A stretch of 36,395 nucleotides of DNA. Source: Clostridiales bacterium. Its GTDB lineage: Bacteria > Bacillota > Clostridia > Oscillospirales > CAG-272. Position 1 is the stretch's first letter; every line of letters starts with the position of its first letter. Shown here piece by piece: positions 6,287 to 14,335 of this stretch. The stretch lies in the NCBI GenBank assembly GCA_016282315.1, contig JAEEKG010000096.1, forward strand, positions 68,447 to 104,841, given 5' to 3'. Made by a program: the position numbers and the translations under genes. Under the pieces are notes generated by a model that was not told the DNA's origin, did not search any database, and saw only the letters and a list, made by a program, of their open reading frames with translations.

Positions 6287-7483
6287 ATGATTAAAGTTGA
6301 TATTTTTTCCGGATTTCTTGGTGCCGGTAAAACAACACTTATAAAAAAGCTGGTTAAAGAATCATTTCAGGGACAAAAAATAGTCCTAATAGAAAATGAA
6401 TTCGGCGAAATCGGTATTGATGGCTCTTTCCTTAAAGAAAGCGGCATTCAGATTAATGAATTGAATGATGGTTGTATTTGCTGCAGTCTTGTGGGTGACT
6501 TCAGAGTTGCTCTTAAAAAGGTTGTTAAGCAATACTCTCCAGACCGTATAATTATTGAACCATCCGGTGTAGGTAAACTCAGTGATGTAACAAGAGCAGT
6601 TGAAGGTGTTGCTGAAGAAGTCGGACTTGACCTTAACAGCTTTGTCACGGTTGCTGATGTCAAGAAAGTAAAGATGTACATGAAAAACTTCGGAGAATTC
6701 TATGATGATCAGATTTCTCACGCAAGCTGCATTATTTTGAGCAGAACTCAGATGGTAGATGAACAAACTATCAACCAGGCAGTTGAGATGATAAGAACAA
6801 AGAATGAAAAAGCCACCATCATAACAACAGATTGGAACTTATTGTCAGGAGACAAAATACTATCCGTAATGGATGGCAAAAACACATTGGTTGATGAACT
6901 TACTGCTCTTGCAAAAGAAGCCAATGCTAATGCTGACGATGACAAAGATGAACATGAACACCATCACCATCATCACCACGATGAAGATGATGACGAAGAT
7001 GAGCACGAACACCATCACCACCATCACGACGATGACGATGACGACGATGAAGATGAGCATGAACACCATCACCACCACGACGATGACGATGATGAAGAAG
7101 ACGAAGATGAGCATGAACATCATCACCACCATCACGACGATGATGACGACGACGAAGATGATGAACATGAGCACCACCACCATCATCACCATCACCACCA
7201 TGATCACGATGCTGATGAAATATTCACAAGCTGGGGTGTTGAAACATATAAGAAGTACTCAAGGGCAGACATTGAAAACGCAATTGCAACCCTTGAAACC
7301 GGAAAATACGGTACCATTTTACGTTCAAAGGGCATCGTAGACGGAGATGGAACCTGGTATGAATTTGATATGGTTCCAGGTGAAATTGAAATCAGAGAAA
7401 CATCTGCCGATGTAACTGGAAAAATAGTAGTTATCGGTTCAGATTTGAACGAAAAAGGTATATCAGAATTATTTAAGATTTGA
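6287..7483 (+). CDS. CobW/G3E-family P-loop GTPase with a long His/Asp metal-binding domain
   Basis: The 398-residue protein has the G3E layout. Walker A GFLGAGKT is at 9-16, the metal-binding CxCC motif (Cys63, Cys65, Cys66) is in DGCICCS, and the EPSG switch segment is at 91-94. The usual NKxD base-recognition motif is replaced by SRTQ (152-155). Residues 217-310 form five blocks of alternating Asp/Glu and His runs with about 40 His. The CobW C-terminal domain follows (about 311-398). Family members (YciC/ZigA/ZNG1, HypB-like, CobW) use nucleotide hydrolysis to deliver metal to client proteins; zinc is the most likely ion here by inference. GAAGGTG precedes the ATG. The stop lies just ahead of a second G3E-like gene. 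Confidence 0.92.
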   Translation: MIKVDIFSGFLGAGKTTLIKKLVKESFQGQKIVLIENEFGEIGIDGSFLKESGIQINELNDGCICCSLVGDFRVALKKVVKQYSPDRIIIEPSGVGKLSDVTRAVEGVAEEVGLDLNSFVTVADVKKVKMYMKNFGEFYDDQISHASCIILSRTQMVDEQTINQAVEMIRTKNEKATIITTDWNLLSGDKILSVMDGKNTLVDELTALAKEANANADDDKDEHEHHHHHHHDEDDDEDEHEHHHHHHDDDDDDDEDEHEHHHHHDDDDDEEDEDEHEHHHHHHDDDDDDEDDEHEHHHHHHHHHHDHDADEIFTSWGVETYKKYSRADIENAIATLETGKYGTILRSKGIVDGDGTWYEFDMVPGEIEIRETSADVTGKIVVIGSDLNEKGISELFKI

Positions 7484-7491
7484 GGCTGAAA

Positions 7492-8460
7492 ATGGCATTA
7501 AAGAACATACCCGTTTATTTATTCCTTGGATTACTTGAATCAGGAAAAACAAAATTAATACAAGAAACTCTTGAAGATCCTGAATTCGATGATGGAGGGA
7601 TAACTCTTCTACTTGTATGTGAAGAAGGCGAATTGGAGTATACTCAGTCCAGATTTGCAAAACCAAACAATGTTGTTATTAAAGTGGTTGAAGACAAAGC
7701 TTCATTCAACGTTGCTAATCTGACAAGATGGGCTGCCGAATCAAAGTGCAGCAGAGTCATGATTGAGTTCAATGGAATGTGGATGGTACGTGAACTATAT
7801 GAAGCTTTGCCAAGCAATATGTCTCTATTCCAATCATTGATGACAGTTGATTCAAACACCATTTTCATCTATTCCAAAGACAATGGTATGAAAGGTCTTT
7901 TGATAGATAAACTGTCTCAAGCTGAAATGGTTGTTTTTAACAGAGCTGATGTCGTCAACAGTGACGATAAAAAGATGGAACTGCACAAACTCGTCAGACA
8001 AGCATCACGGAAGAGCGATATTGTTTACGAATTCAACGATGGTACTGTAGAATATGATGAAATTCCAGATCCTCTTCCGTTTGACATCAATGCTGAAGTC
8101 ATAGAAATAAAAGATGATGACTATGGAGTATGGATGCTCGATTGTCAGAATAATATTTCCAATTATGAAGGAAAAACAATAACTTTCTTGGCACAAGTCT
8201 GCCAAACAAAAAAAGCAGGCAATGGTTTCTTTATTCCCGGACGATTTGTTATGACATGTTGTGCTGCTGACATTCAGTTCATAGGTTTTCCTTGCAAATA
8301 TGACGGATACGAACTATTGCATGACAAAGACTGGGTAAGAGTTACAGCCACTTTGCACATGTCAACTAATCCGGTATATAAGAATAAAGGACCGGTTCTG
8401 ACTGCTAGAAGCGTCGTGAGCGCATTAAAACCAAAAAACGAAGTTGTTACTTTTTCTTGA
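7492..8460 (+). CDS. G3E-like P-loop protein fused to a YcgQ/DUF1980-like C-terminal domain
   Basis: This 322-residue protein starts with a P-loop domain: Walker A GLLESGKT at 13-20 and NRAD at 150-153 in the NKxD place. It lacks the CxCC motif and has FNG where its neighbour has PSG. From about residue 205 a second domain carries GRFVMTCCAADIQ (250-262) and the DWVRVTATL strand, matching the conserved region of the TIGR03943/DUF1980 (YcgQ) C-terminus, found elsewhere next to YcgR permeases and CobW genes in zinc-starvation loci. ATG 7492 has GAGG six bases upstream. It begins eight bases after the first G3E gene, so the two are co-translated partners. The domain join is read directly; the metal role is inference. 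Confidence 0.8.
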   Translation: MALKNIPVYLFLGLLESGKTKLIQETLEDPEFDDGGITLLLVCEEGELEYTQSRFAKPNNVVIKVVEDKASFNVANLTRWAAESKCSRVMIEFNGMWMVRELYEALPSNMSLFQSLMTVDSNTIFIYSKDNGMKGLLIDKLSQAEMVVFNRADVVNSDDKKMELHKLVRQASRKSDIVYEFNDGTVEYDEIPDPLPFDINAEVIEIKDDDYGVWMLDCQNNISNYEGKTITFLAQVCQTKKAGNGFFIPGRFVMTCCAADIQFIGFPCKYDGYELLHDKDWVRVTATLHMSTNPVYKNKGPVLTARSVVSALKPKNEVVTFS

Positions 8461-8524
8461 CATTATTAAGATTTCATATTAACAAATTCGTCTAATTGGT
8501 GACAAGCCATGAAGGAGGACAATT

Positions 8525-9775
8525 ATGAAGAAGATTAAGATAATATCAATCATCATCAGTTCATTGCTTACTATTGCCATTCTTATCAATATGACGGGAT
8601 GCGTGTTGAAAGTTCAGGCTGCAGATTTAATGGAAGGAATAGTGTCTACTTATTCTGGTACCATTCCCGAAGTGAACAAAACAAGCGCTGAAAAGGCAAC
8701 AGATTTTGCATTAAGATTATTTAAAAGCAGCAATCAATCAGACAAAAACACTCTTGTCTCCCCTCTTTCTGTCCTGGCAGCTTTATCCATGACAGCTAAT
8801 GGGGCAAAAGGAACCACAAAAACACAAATGGAACAAGTGCTTGGAATGAGCACAGATGAACTCAACATATTCTTTAAGAGTTATATGAATTCTTTAAAGA
8901 ATAATGAGTTTTCTAAGTTGAAATTGGCAAATTCAATTTGGTTCACTTCTGATGCCAGATTCTCAGTCAACAAAGATTTTCTACAGACTAATGCAAACTA
9001 TTATGAAGCCGGAGCTTACAAGGCGCCATTCGATGATACAACACTTAAGGATATTAATAATTGGGTATATGAACACACAGACGGAATGATTTCAGATATA
9101 CTGGACAGAATTCCTAAAGACGCAATAATGTATCTTGTGAATGCTTTAGCATTTGAATCAAAGTGGAAAGATGTATACACACAGGATCAGATTCGTAAAG
9201 GTAACTTTACAAATCTCGATGGTTCAAAAGCTACTGTTGACTTTATGCATTCTATTGAGAGAAATTACTTGGAAGATGGTAAAGCTACTGGCTTTGTAAA
9301 GTATTATGAAGGAAAAGACTATGCATTTGTTGCCTTGCTTCCTAACGTTGGAATCAGTGTAGAAGAATACATTTCTTCCCTTACGGGAAAACATATCAGT
9401 GATATGCTTAGCAACTCCAAAAGCATAAAAGTTGAAGCATCTATCCCTAAATTTGAGACTTCTTTTGACATTGAATTGTCCGGTGTTTTGAGGGACATGG
9501 GAATGACTGATGCATTTAGCTCACAAGCGGATTTTTCCGGTTTAGGACATTCATCAACCGGCAATATTTCTATCAGTCGTGTAATACACAACACATTCCT
9601 ATCTTTGACTGAAAATGGCACAAAGGCTGGTGCAGCAACTGTTGTTGAAATGAGGGATGAAGCATTTATTGAACCATCACTGAGAGTGTATCTAGATCGT
9701 CCTTTCGTATACATGCTGATAGAGACAGAAACAAATACACCTTTATTCATAGGATCAACTTTAAAACTAGGCTGA
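8525..9775 (+). CDS. Serpin family protease inhibitor, predicted lipoprotein
   Basis: A 416-residue serpin (peptidase inhibitor family I4). A hydrophobic signal at 4-22 ends in MTGC, a plausible lipobox with Cys26 as the lipidated residue, so the inhibitor would be displayed on the outer face. Serpin signatures are present: NANGAKGTTKTQM, NALAFESKWKD, the hinge GTKAGAAT (365-372), and the C-terminal RPFVYMLIE...PLFIG. Counting from P15 Gly365, the scissile bond would fall near Glu379-Ala380, with a few residues' uncertainty. Small residues at P12-P9 suggest an inhibitory serpin. AAGGAGG precedes the ATG. It lies 64 bases after the G3E pair with no terminator between, so read-through is possible. 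The target protease is unknown. Confidence 0.93.
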   Translation: MKKIKIISIIISSLLTIAILINMTGCVLKVQAADLMEGIVSTYSGTIPEVNKTSAEKATDFALRLFKSSNQSDKNTLVSPLSVLAALSMTANGAKGTTKTQMEQVLGMSTDELNIFFKSYMNSLKNNEFSKLKLANSIWFTSDARFSVNKDFLQTNANYYEAGAYKAPFDDTTLKDINNWVYEHTDGMISDILDRIPKDAIMYLVNALAFESKWKDVYTQDQIRKGNFTNLDGSKATVDFMHSIERNYLEDGKATGFVKYYEGKDYAFVALLPNVGISVEEYISSLTGKHISDMLSNSKSIKVEASIPKFETSFDIELSGVLRDMGMTDAFSSQADFSGLGHSSTGNISISRVIHNTFLSLTENGTKAGAATVVEMRDEAFIEPSLRVYLDRPFVYMLIETETNTPLFIGSTLKLG

Positions 9776-9796
9776 TAACAAAATATATATAAAAAT

Positions 9797-9843
9797 GTTG
9801 CGGACGACAATGCTCAACAGGCATTCATCCGCAACTCTTTTTA
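9797..9843 (+). terminator. Bidirectional terminator between serpin and beta-helix genes
   Basis: Outer stem GTTGCGGA/TCCGCAAC (9797-9804 with 9828-9835) and an inner stem AATGC/GCATT, followed by a T-rich tract on the plus strand (9836-9842). On the minus strand ATTTTTATA follows the same hairpin, so it ends the long minus-strand operon too. Confidence 0.8.
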
Positions 9844-9853
9844 TGTCAAATTA

Positions 9854-11176
9854 TTAATTTTTCTGTATAACTAAACCTTCAATATCAAAAGCGGATCCTT
9901 CGGTTATCTTGTTGTCTTTTAATTCAAGAATCACCTTTCTTCCCTCTGCAGCAGTTAATCCGCACTTTCCTTCAATCAGGCAATTTTTCATTAATACTTC
10001 AGCAGTTCCGTATTCAATTCCCGGAACTCCTCTGTCAGCAAAACGGATATTACAATTCTTCATCTCACAATCAATCAATTCAATCTTACCAACAGGAGTA
10101 GTTGATCTGAGGAAATATGGGATTTCTGACTCGTAATAAATTTTTTCAAAAGTAATGTTTGTCTGTACAGGAGCTTCGGAATATGGGTAAAAGCTATGTG
10201 AATTAACGTCGTTGTCAAAATGAAAACAAAATGCTGTCGGTCTGTGCTTGTTCAAATGAATGTTTTTAAAATGAATATTACGACACCCGCAATTAAATGT
10301 CACATTTTTATCTTGTGTCATAGCCCATTTTATTCCATCGAGCACCATTGTTCCGCTGGCGTGTGTAGGTCTTGTCACAGATGTATATTCTTTTCCGTCA
10401 GCAGGCATTACTGCTCTGTACATACGACCATTTGAAACAACAGTATCGGAGTTTCTGATCATCATGTTCTCTTTCCAATCAAGCCAAGATCCTGCCAGAA
10501 TTCTACAGAAAAAACCTGTTGTTGATGGCTGATCCAAATCCATACAGTTTTCTATCAAACCATCTTCTATCCATCCCATTTCAGGATTAGAACCAGCATA
10601 GTCATTTGCATTTAAAGCAACGGGATCATCAAAAGTCCTGAACATGCCATTCCTCAGAATGAAATGTTTGCCTGGACCGTAATGAACTGCATCTTTCATA
10701 CCTTCAATGTGAACATCTTCAATAACAGAATTTTCAAATGTGCAAATCTGAATACAAAAAGCAACAGCTGGCAAATCCAAACATGTAAAATTCCTAATTG
10801 TTGTGTTTTTAACGTAAAACAACCCTATTTGAGCATTTAAACCTAAAACTGCATGCTTATTCACATCAACCCCATTACAAATGAGAGTCATGCCAATAAT
10901 AGATATATCTGTGTCGTATGTACGTGTTAACGCACCTTTGTTTTGGATAATCGAATCATTTCCTTTTTCACAAAAAACTCTTCTTATTGAGCATCCGTTT
11001 GAAAATTCAAGAGTTGTATTGCTTGAAATATATACAGTTCCGCAAACATCATATATGCCTGGCTTGTCAATCAAAATATGACCACCAAGATCCAACATTT
11101 TTTGGAGATGTTCTCTATTAACCTCTCCGCTGTTATTTGTACTGAACCCATATTCGGAAGATAAAATTTTGTTCAA
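9854..11176 (-). CDS. Right-handed parallel beta-helix protein (pectin lyase-like fold)
   Basis: The 440-residue product starts with the segment typical of pectin-lyase-fold proteins (GGHILIDKPGIYDV...TVYISSNTTLEF) and continues with short Asn/Asp-rich coils such as NTTIRNF, NSVIEDVHIEGM and NIHFKNIHL, as in GH28 and related glycan-active proteins. No signal peptide is seen, so it should be cytosolic. The start is uncertain: GTG 11185 overlaps AGAGG, whereas TTG 11176 lies eight bases after AGAGG and is preferred. It follows the heparinase II/III-like gene by about 32 bases and is last in the operon. Probably a polysaccharide-processing enzyme; substrate and catalytic residues are not assignable by eye. 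Confidence 0.75.
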   Translation of the reverse strand: MNKILSSEYGFSTNNSGEVNREHLQKMLDLGGHILIDKPGIYDVCGTVYISSNTTLEFSNGCSIRRVFCEKGNDSIIQNKGALTRTYDTDISIIGMTLICNGVDVNKHAVLGLNAQIGLFYVKNTTIRNFTCLDLPAVAFCIQICTFENSVIEDVHIEGMKDAVHYGPGKHFILRNGMFRTFDDPVALNANDYAGSNPEMGWIEDGLIENCMDLDQPSTTGFFCRILAGSWLDWKENMMIRNSDTVVSNGRMYRAVMPADGKEYTSVTRPTHASGTMVLDGIKWAMTQDKNVTFNCGCRNIHFKNIHLNKHRPTAFCFHFDNDVNSHSFYPYSEAPVQTNITFEKIYYESEIPYFLRSTTPVGKIELIDCEMKNCNIRFADRGVPGIEYGTAEVLMKNCLIEGKCGLTAAEGRKVILELKDNKITEGSAFDIEGLVIQKN

Positions 11177-11208
11177 AACGGTCACCTCTGATGATAATTT
11201 TGTTTTTA

Positions 11209-13092
11209 TTAACTGATAGACAAAACGTAATGTCCGCTGTCAGTTTTTTCTTTAACTTTCAATAACACTCTGTATACAACATCGCCCCAGCTGTTTTTCA
11301 AACTATTGTCATTTGCAGTTGGAAACTCTTCTACTTGAATATCCAGTCTCTCATCTACGACTAGATCTACCTTGGTTTGTTCATCGCAATTAAGTGTAAT
11401 CTTATTTCCATTCACAACAGGTTTTGGCAAAACCATTATTGTAAACATTACATCGCTTTTTTGTTTCAGGCTGTAACTGTCATCAATTGTTATAGTCTTT
11501 TTAATTCTGTCAAACCTTATGACTCTGTTCCAATAATCTATGCCTACTTTTTCTTCAAATGCTGTTGCAAGATTCATTCTGAAATCTACCAGTTCATCTG
11601 TTGCACTATATGAAACATCACTTGCTCTGTAATCTCCCTGATGTTCACCTGTATTGTCTATTGTAGGCAAATTGTGGTACTGAGACTGCATCTGCAGTAT
11701 CTCATATCTGTTTTCACTGAAAGTCTTTCTTTCGTAAACACCAGTGCCCAAATCTATTATGGCTGGTTTTCCGTCTCTGTAGACAATGTATGAGCCAACA
11801 TCGTTGTGATTATGGTTAACGCTGTTTGAGCCCGCCACAGCAGCTAAATACAGCCCCATATAACTGCCCTGTTGTTCTCTTGCAGTCATCCACTGAATTC
11901 CCGGAAGCCAGGAATCGCGCAGATATGGATATAGCGCCTTATTACAATTTCTCACTTCAGGGAGCGTGAAAACATTCTTCATATATCTGTGAAGGAAAAA
12001 GTTTCCTGACAAAGTATAGTATGCTTTTACTCCTTGAGAATAGTTGTCATCATCAATTGCTACGCCTTCATCCATCATCAACTGATCAGAAAAACTCTTG
12101 CCCATTCTGTATAGTTCAATTGAGTCAATACCCATCTTTGATCCACTGTCACAGAAATTGACTATATATTTTTTATAGATGTGAACCTTGCATATGAATT
12201 TACACATGTCATGAAGAAGCTGGTTTTCAAACACTCCGGATTTATTACCAACCAAAGCGTCAATTACTACTGCAAAATCATAGAGAGCGGCACCGGCAGC
12301 ATTCCAATAATTCGGGCCTTCTTCGCAGCCTCCGTCGGCAGTATTGTAACTAACAAATTTTTCTATTATTTCAAGACTCTTATCTAACACTTTGAGTCTT
12401 GTGTCTTCAGATTCACATTCAATGCCAGCAGCAAATACTATATTTGACAATATCCAAGGTGTCCAGTTGTTACAGCGAGTCCTGTAATAACACATCCACC
12501 ACATATCTTTCTTGTTTATAAATGGGGTGTATATTCTTCTTTGAATCTCGTAATTGATTCTCTTACAAATGTATTTGCTCTCTAAATCAAGTCTGTCCTT
12601 TAAAACATAGTAGATAAGTGACAGAAGGCTTGCTGTTTCAGCCGAAAACAAATCTATAAAAGTGTCTTCGGTAACAGTTGTATCAGGTAATTCTTCGACA
12701 AGACCATTTCCATTTACCTGAAGATGAGCAGGAATAACCCAAGTAGCCTCATCCAGAATAGTCCAGACACCATCGATTATATCATCTATGAATCTGCCTT
12801 TTCCTTCTGCACATTCAGCCAAAAACAAAACAATCAAAGGTCTTCTGACTTTTCTGTGATAGATATCCTCGTATCTTGATCTATTGCCATTTCTTATAAA
12901 ATCCATATACAATTTTGCCGGAAGAACAGGATACGCGTAATCAAGATATTCTTCCCCGGCCTTTATATATGCCTCTTTTTGTTCAGGCAATAGACTCTCC
13001 CAGGCTTTTCTGTCTTCATATTTCGGGAGATAATCAAAATCAGATTTTTTAATCAATATTTTTGGAAGTTGTTTTCTGATTTCTTCAAACAT
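11209..13092 (-). CDS. Heparinase II/III-like polysaccharide lyase family protein
   Basis: A 627-residue protein with an N-terminal helical (alpha/alpha toroid) part to about residue 370 and a C-terminal beta-sandwich part. The join carries SNSVNHNHNDVGSYIVYRDG, the His/Asn-rich active-site strand conserved in heparinase II/III and related uronate lyases, then IIDLGTGVYE and a later QSQYHNLPTIDN segment. These enzymes cleave uronic-acid-containing glycans by beta-elimination. No signal peptide is present, so it would act on imported oligosaccharides. GGAG lies upstream of the ATG. It sits between a phosphomannomutase-like HAD gene and a beta-helix gene. The substrate class (heparin-like, alginate-like, other) cannot be read from sequence. 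Confidence 0.85.
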   Translation of the reverse strand: MFEEIRKQLPKILIKKSDFDYLPKYEDRKAWESLLPEQKEAYIKAGEEYLDYAYPVLPAKLYMDFIRNGNRSRYEDIYHRKVRRPLIVLFLAECAEGKGRFIDDIIDGVWTILDEATWVIPAHLQVNGNGLVEELPDTTVTEDTFIDLFSAETASLLSLIYYVLKDRLDLESKYICKRINYEIQRRIYTPFINKKDMWWMCYYRTRCNNWTPWILSNIVFAAGIECESEDTRLKVLDKSLEIIEKFVSYNTADGGCEEGPNYWNAAGAALYDFAVVIDALVGNKSGVFENQLLHDMCKFICKVHIYKKYIVNFCDSGSKMGIDSIELYRMGKSFSDQLMMDEGVAIDDDNYSQGVKAYYTLSGNFFLHRYMKNVFTLPEVRNCNKALYPYLRDSWLPGIQWMTAREQQGSYMGLYLAAVAGSNSVNHNHNDVGSYIVYRDGKPAIIDLGTGVYERKTFSENRYEILQMQSQYHNLPTIDNTGEHQGDYRASDVSYSATDELVDFRMNLATAFEEKVGIDYWNRVIRFDRIKKTITIDDSYSLKQKSDVMFTIMVLPKPVVNGNKITLNCDEQTKVDLVVDERLDIQVEEFPTANDNSLKNSWGDVVYRVLLKVKEKTDSGHYVLSIS

Positions 13093-13105
13093 AACAAAGC
13101 TCCTA

Positions 13106-13825
13106 TCAAATCAAGCCGGATTTTCTGATGATATCTTCAAAATTGGTGTACAAATCCACTATTATGAACTTCAACCCGCTCACATAAACATCGTGATCAT
13201 TTCCACCCGGTTGATAGTCATCTCCGCAATAAACAATTTCATCTCTTTTGAATCCATGTTTGTCTGCATATCTGATAAGCGAATTGTATTTTCCGTACTT
13301 ACCGGGAATTATATCAAAGGAGGATGTACCACCAATAACAACGTTGTAGTCATGAAATAATTCCTTGACATATGGATACATGACTCTCCTCTTGGATTTA
13401 TCTGGATCATATGCCAATTTGTCTTCTATTTTTGCTGTAGTCCCGAGCACTGGAAAAGTCAGCATTCCTGAATCGTGAAACTCCATTGTGTTTCCTGCAA
13501 AATCATGAAGATTATATTTGTCACGAATCAAAGTTGCTCTTCTGATTATTTCTTCTCTATCAACGGGAACAGTATCATTGCTGACAATTTCCAGTTCTTT
13601 TTTATCGTAATTGTACTCAGCAAACTGCATGCCATAGTTTCCTATTATATCAATTGGAAATTCATTCATTTGTTTGAAAATGCGCATGCATGAACCGGCA
13701 CCTACCATAACAAGCTTATACTTTTCTGATAGTTCCGAGAGCACTTTTCGATTCTTTTCTTCAAGCTGCGTTTTGTGTTGCGTCAACGTGCCGTCAAGAT
13801 CAAACGCAATCAATTTGGTTGCCAT
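13106..13825 (-). CDS. HAD-IIB family phosphatase, eukaryotic-phosphomannomutase-like
   Basis: The 239-residue protein has the HAD nucleophile motif DLDGTLT at residues 9-15 and a C-terminal metal motif, CGDDYQPGGNDHDVY. The combination DxDGTLT plus GD...PGGND is characteristic of eukaryotic-type phosphomannomutases (PMM1/PMM2) and close HAD-IIB relatives, rather than of the bacterial alpha-D-phosphohexomutases. It could be a sugar-phosphate phosphatase instead; the motifs do not decide. AAGGTG precedes the ATG. It begins four bases after folA and ends 13 bases before the heparinase II/III-like gene, which links it to sugar metabolism as much as to folate. Confidence 0.78.
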   Translation of the reverse strand: MATKLIAFDLDGTLTQHKTQLEEKNRKVLSELSEKYKLVMVGAGSCMRIFKQMNEFPIDIIGNYGMQFAEYNYDKKELEIVSNDTVPVDREEIIRRATLIRDKYNLHDFAGNTMEFHDSGMLTFPVLGTTAKIEDKLAYDPDKSKRRVMYPYVKELFHDYNVVIGGTSSFDIIPGKYGKYNSLIRYADKHGFKRDEIVYCGDDYQPGGNDHDVYVSGLKFIIVDLYTNFEDIIRKSGLI

Positions 13826-13829
13826 ATAT

Positions 13830-14321
13830 TCACCTTATTTTTGTATATGTTGTAAACGTGTATGTAATTCCGTTATCTTCTCCGCTTTCACCGACATTGC
13901 TCAGTGTCCACTTTTCATTTTCATCCAGGTTCGGGAAGAAAACATCAGCTTCAAAAGATTTGTGAACCTTGGTTATGTATGCAGTATCACAATCATCGAG
14001 CATTTGTCTGTAAACACTAGCTCCACCTATAACAAACACATCATCAGTGTTGTACTCAGAAGCAACTTTTCTTGCTTCGTCAAGGCTTCTGACTACAATC
14101 GCACCTTCGACTGAAAATGAAGGATCGTTGGATAATACTATATTCGTTCTGTTTGGAAGAGGTTTGGATTTTGGGAAACTAATCAAAGTATTCTGTCCCA
14201 TAATGACAACTTTTCCCGATGTCTTCTCTTTGAAATATTTTAGATCTCCTGGCAAATGTGCAAGTAATCCGCCTTTGTTGCCAATGCCCCAGTTTTCATC
14301 TACTGCTACTATTAGTTTCAT
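13830..14321 (-). CDS. folA: Dihydrofolate reductase
   Basis: A 163-residue DHFR of normal length. The N-terminal VAVDENWGIGNKGGLLAHLPGD stretch holds the folate site with the active-site acid region, followed by VVIMGQNTLISFP and VFVIGGASVYRQM for NADPH binding. It reduces dihydrofolate to tetrahydrofolate, regenerating the cofactor oxidised by ThyA, which is encoded 14 bases upstream in the same operon. GGGG lies seven bases before the ATG. The usual Asp after LPxD is present, so it should be active. Confidence 0.96.
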   Translation of the reverse strand: MKLIVAVDENWGIGNKGGLLAHLPGDLKYFKEKTSGKVVIMGQNTLISFPKSKPLPNRTNIVLSNDPSFSVEGAIVVRSLDEARKVASEYNTDDVFVIGGASVYRQMLDDCDTAYITKVHKSFEADVFFPNLDENEKWTLSNVGESGEDNGITYTFTTYTKIR

Positions 14322-14335
14322 TGTGAGTCCCCTTT

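Noticed and set aside
6860..7207. Minus-strand ORF rich in Met, Val and Phe over the CobW His/Asp region
   Set aside because: It is the antisense reading of His/Asp codon repeats, has no ribosome binding site, and the sense frame is a clear CobW protein.
6935..7215. Short repeats resembling a CRISPR or satellite array
   Set aside because: They are in-frame codon repeats of a His/Asp domain, without unique spacers or a fixed repeat length.
8457..8482. Promoter before the serpin (TTGACA and TATTAA)
   Set aside because: The spacer is 14 bases, outside the working range, so co-transcription with the G3E pair is as likely.
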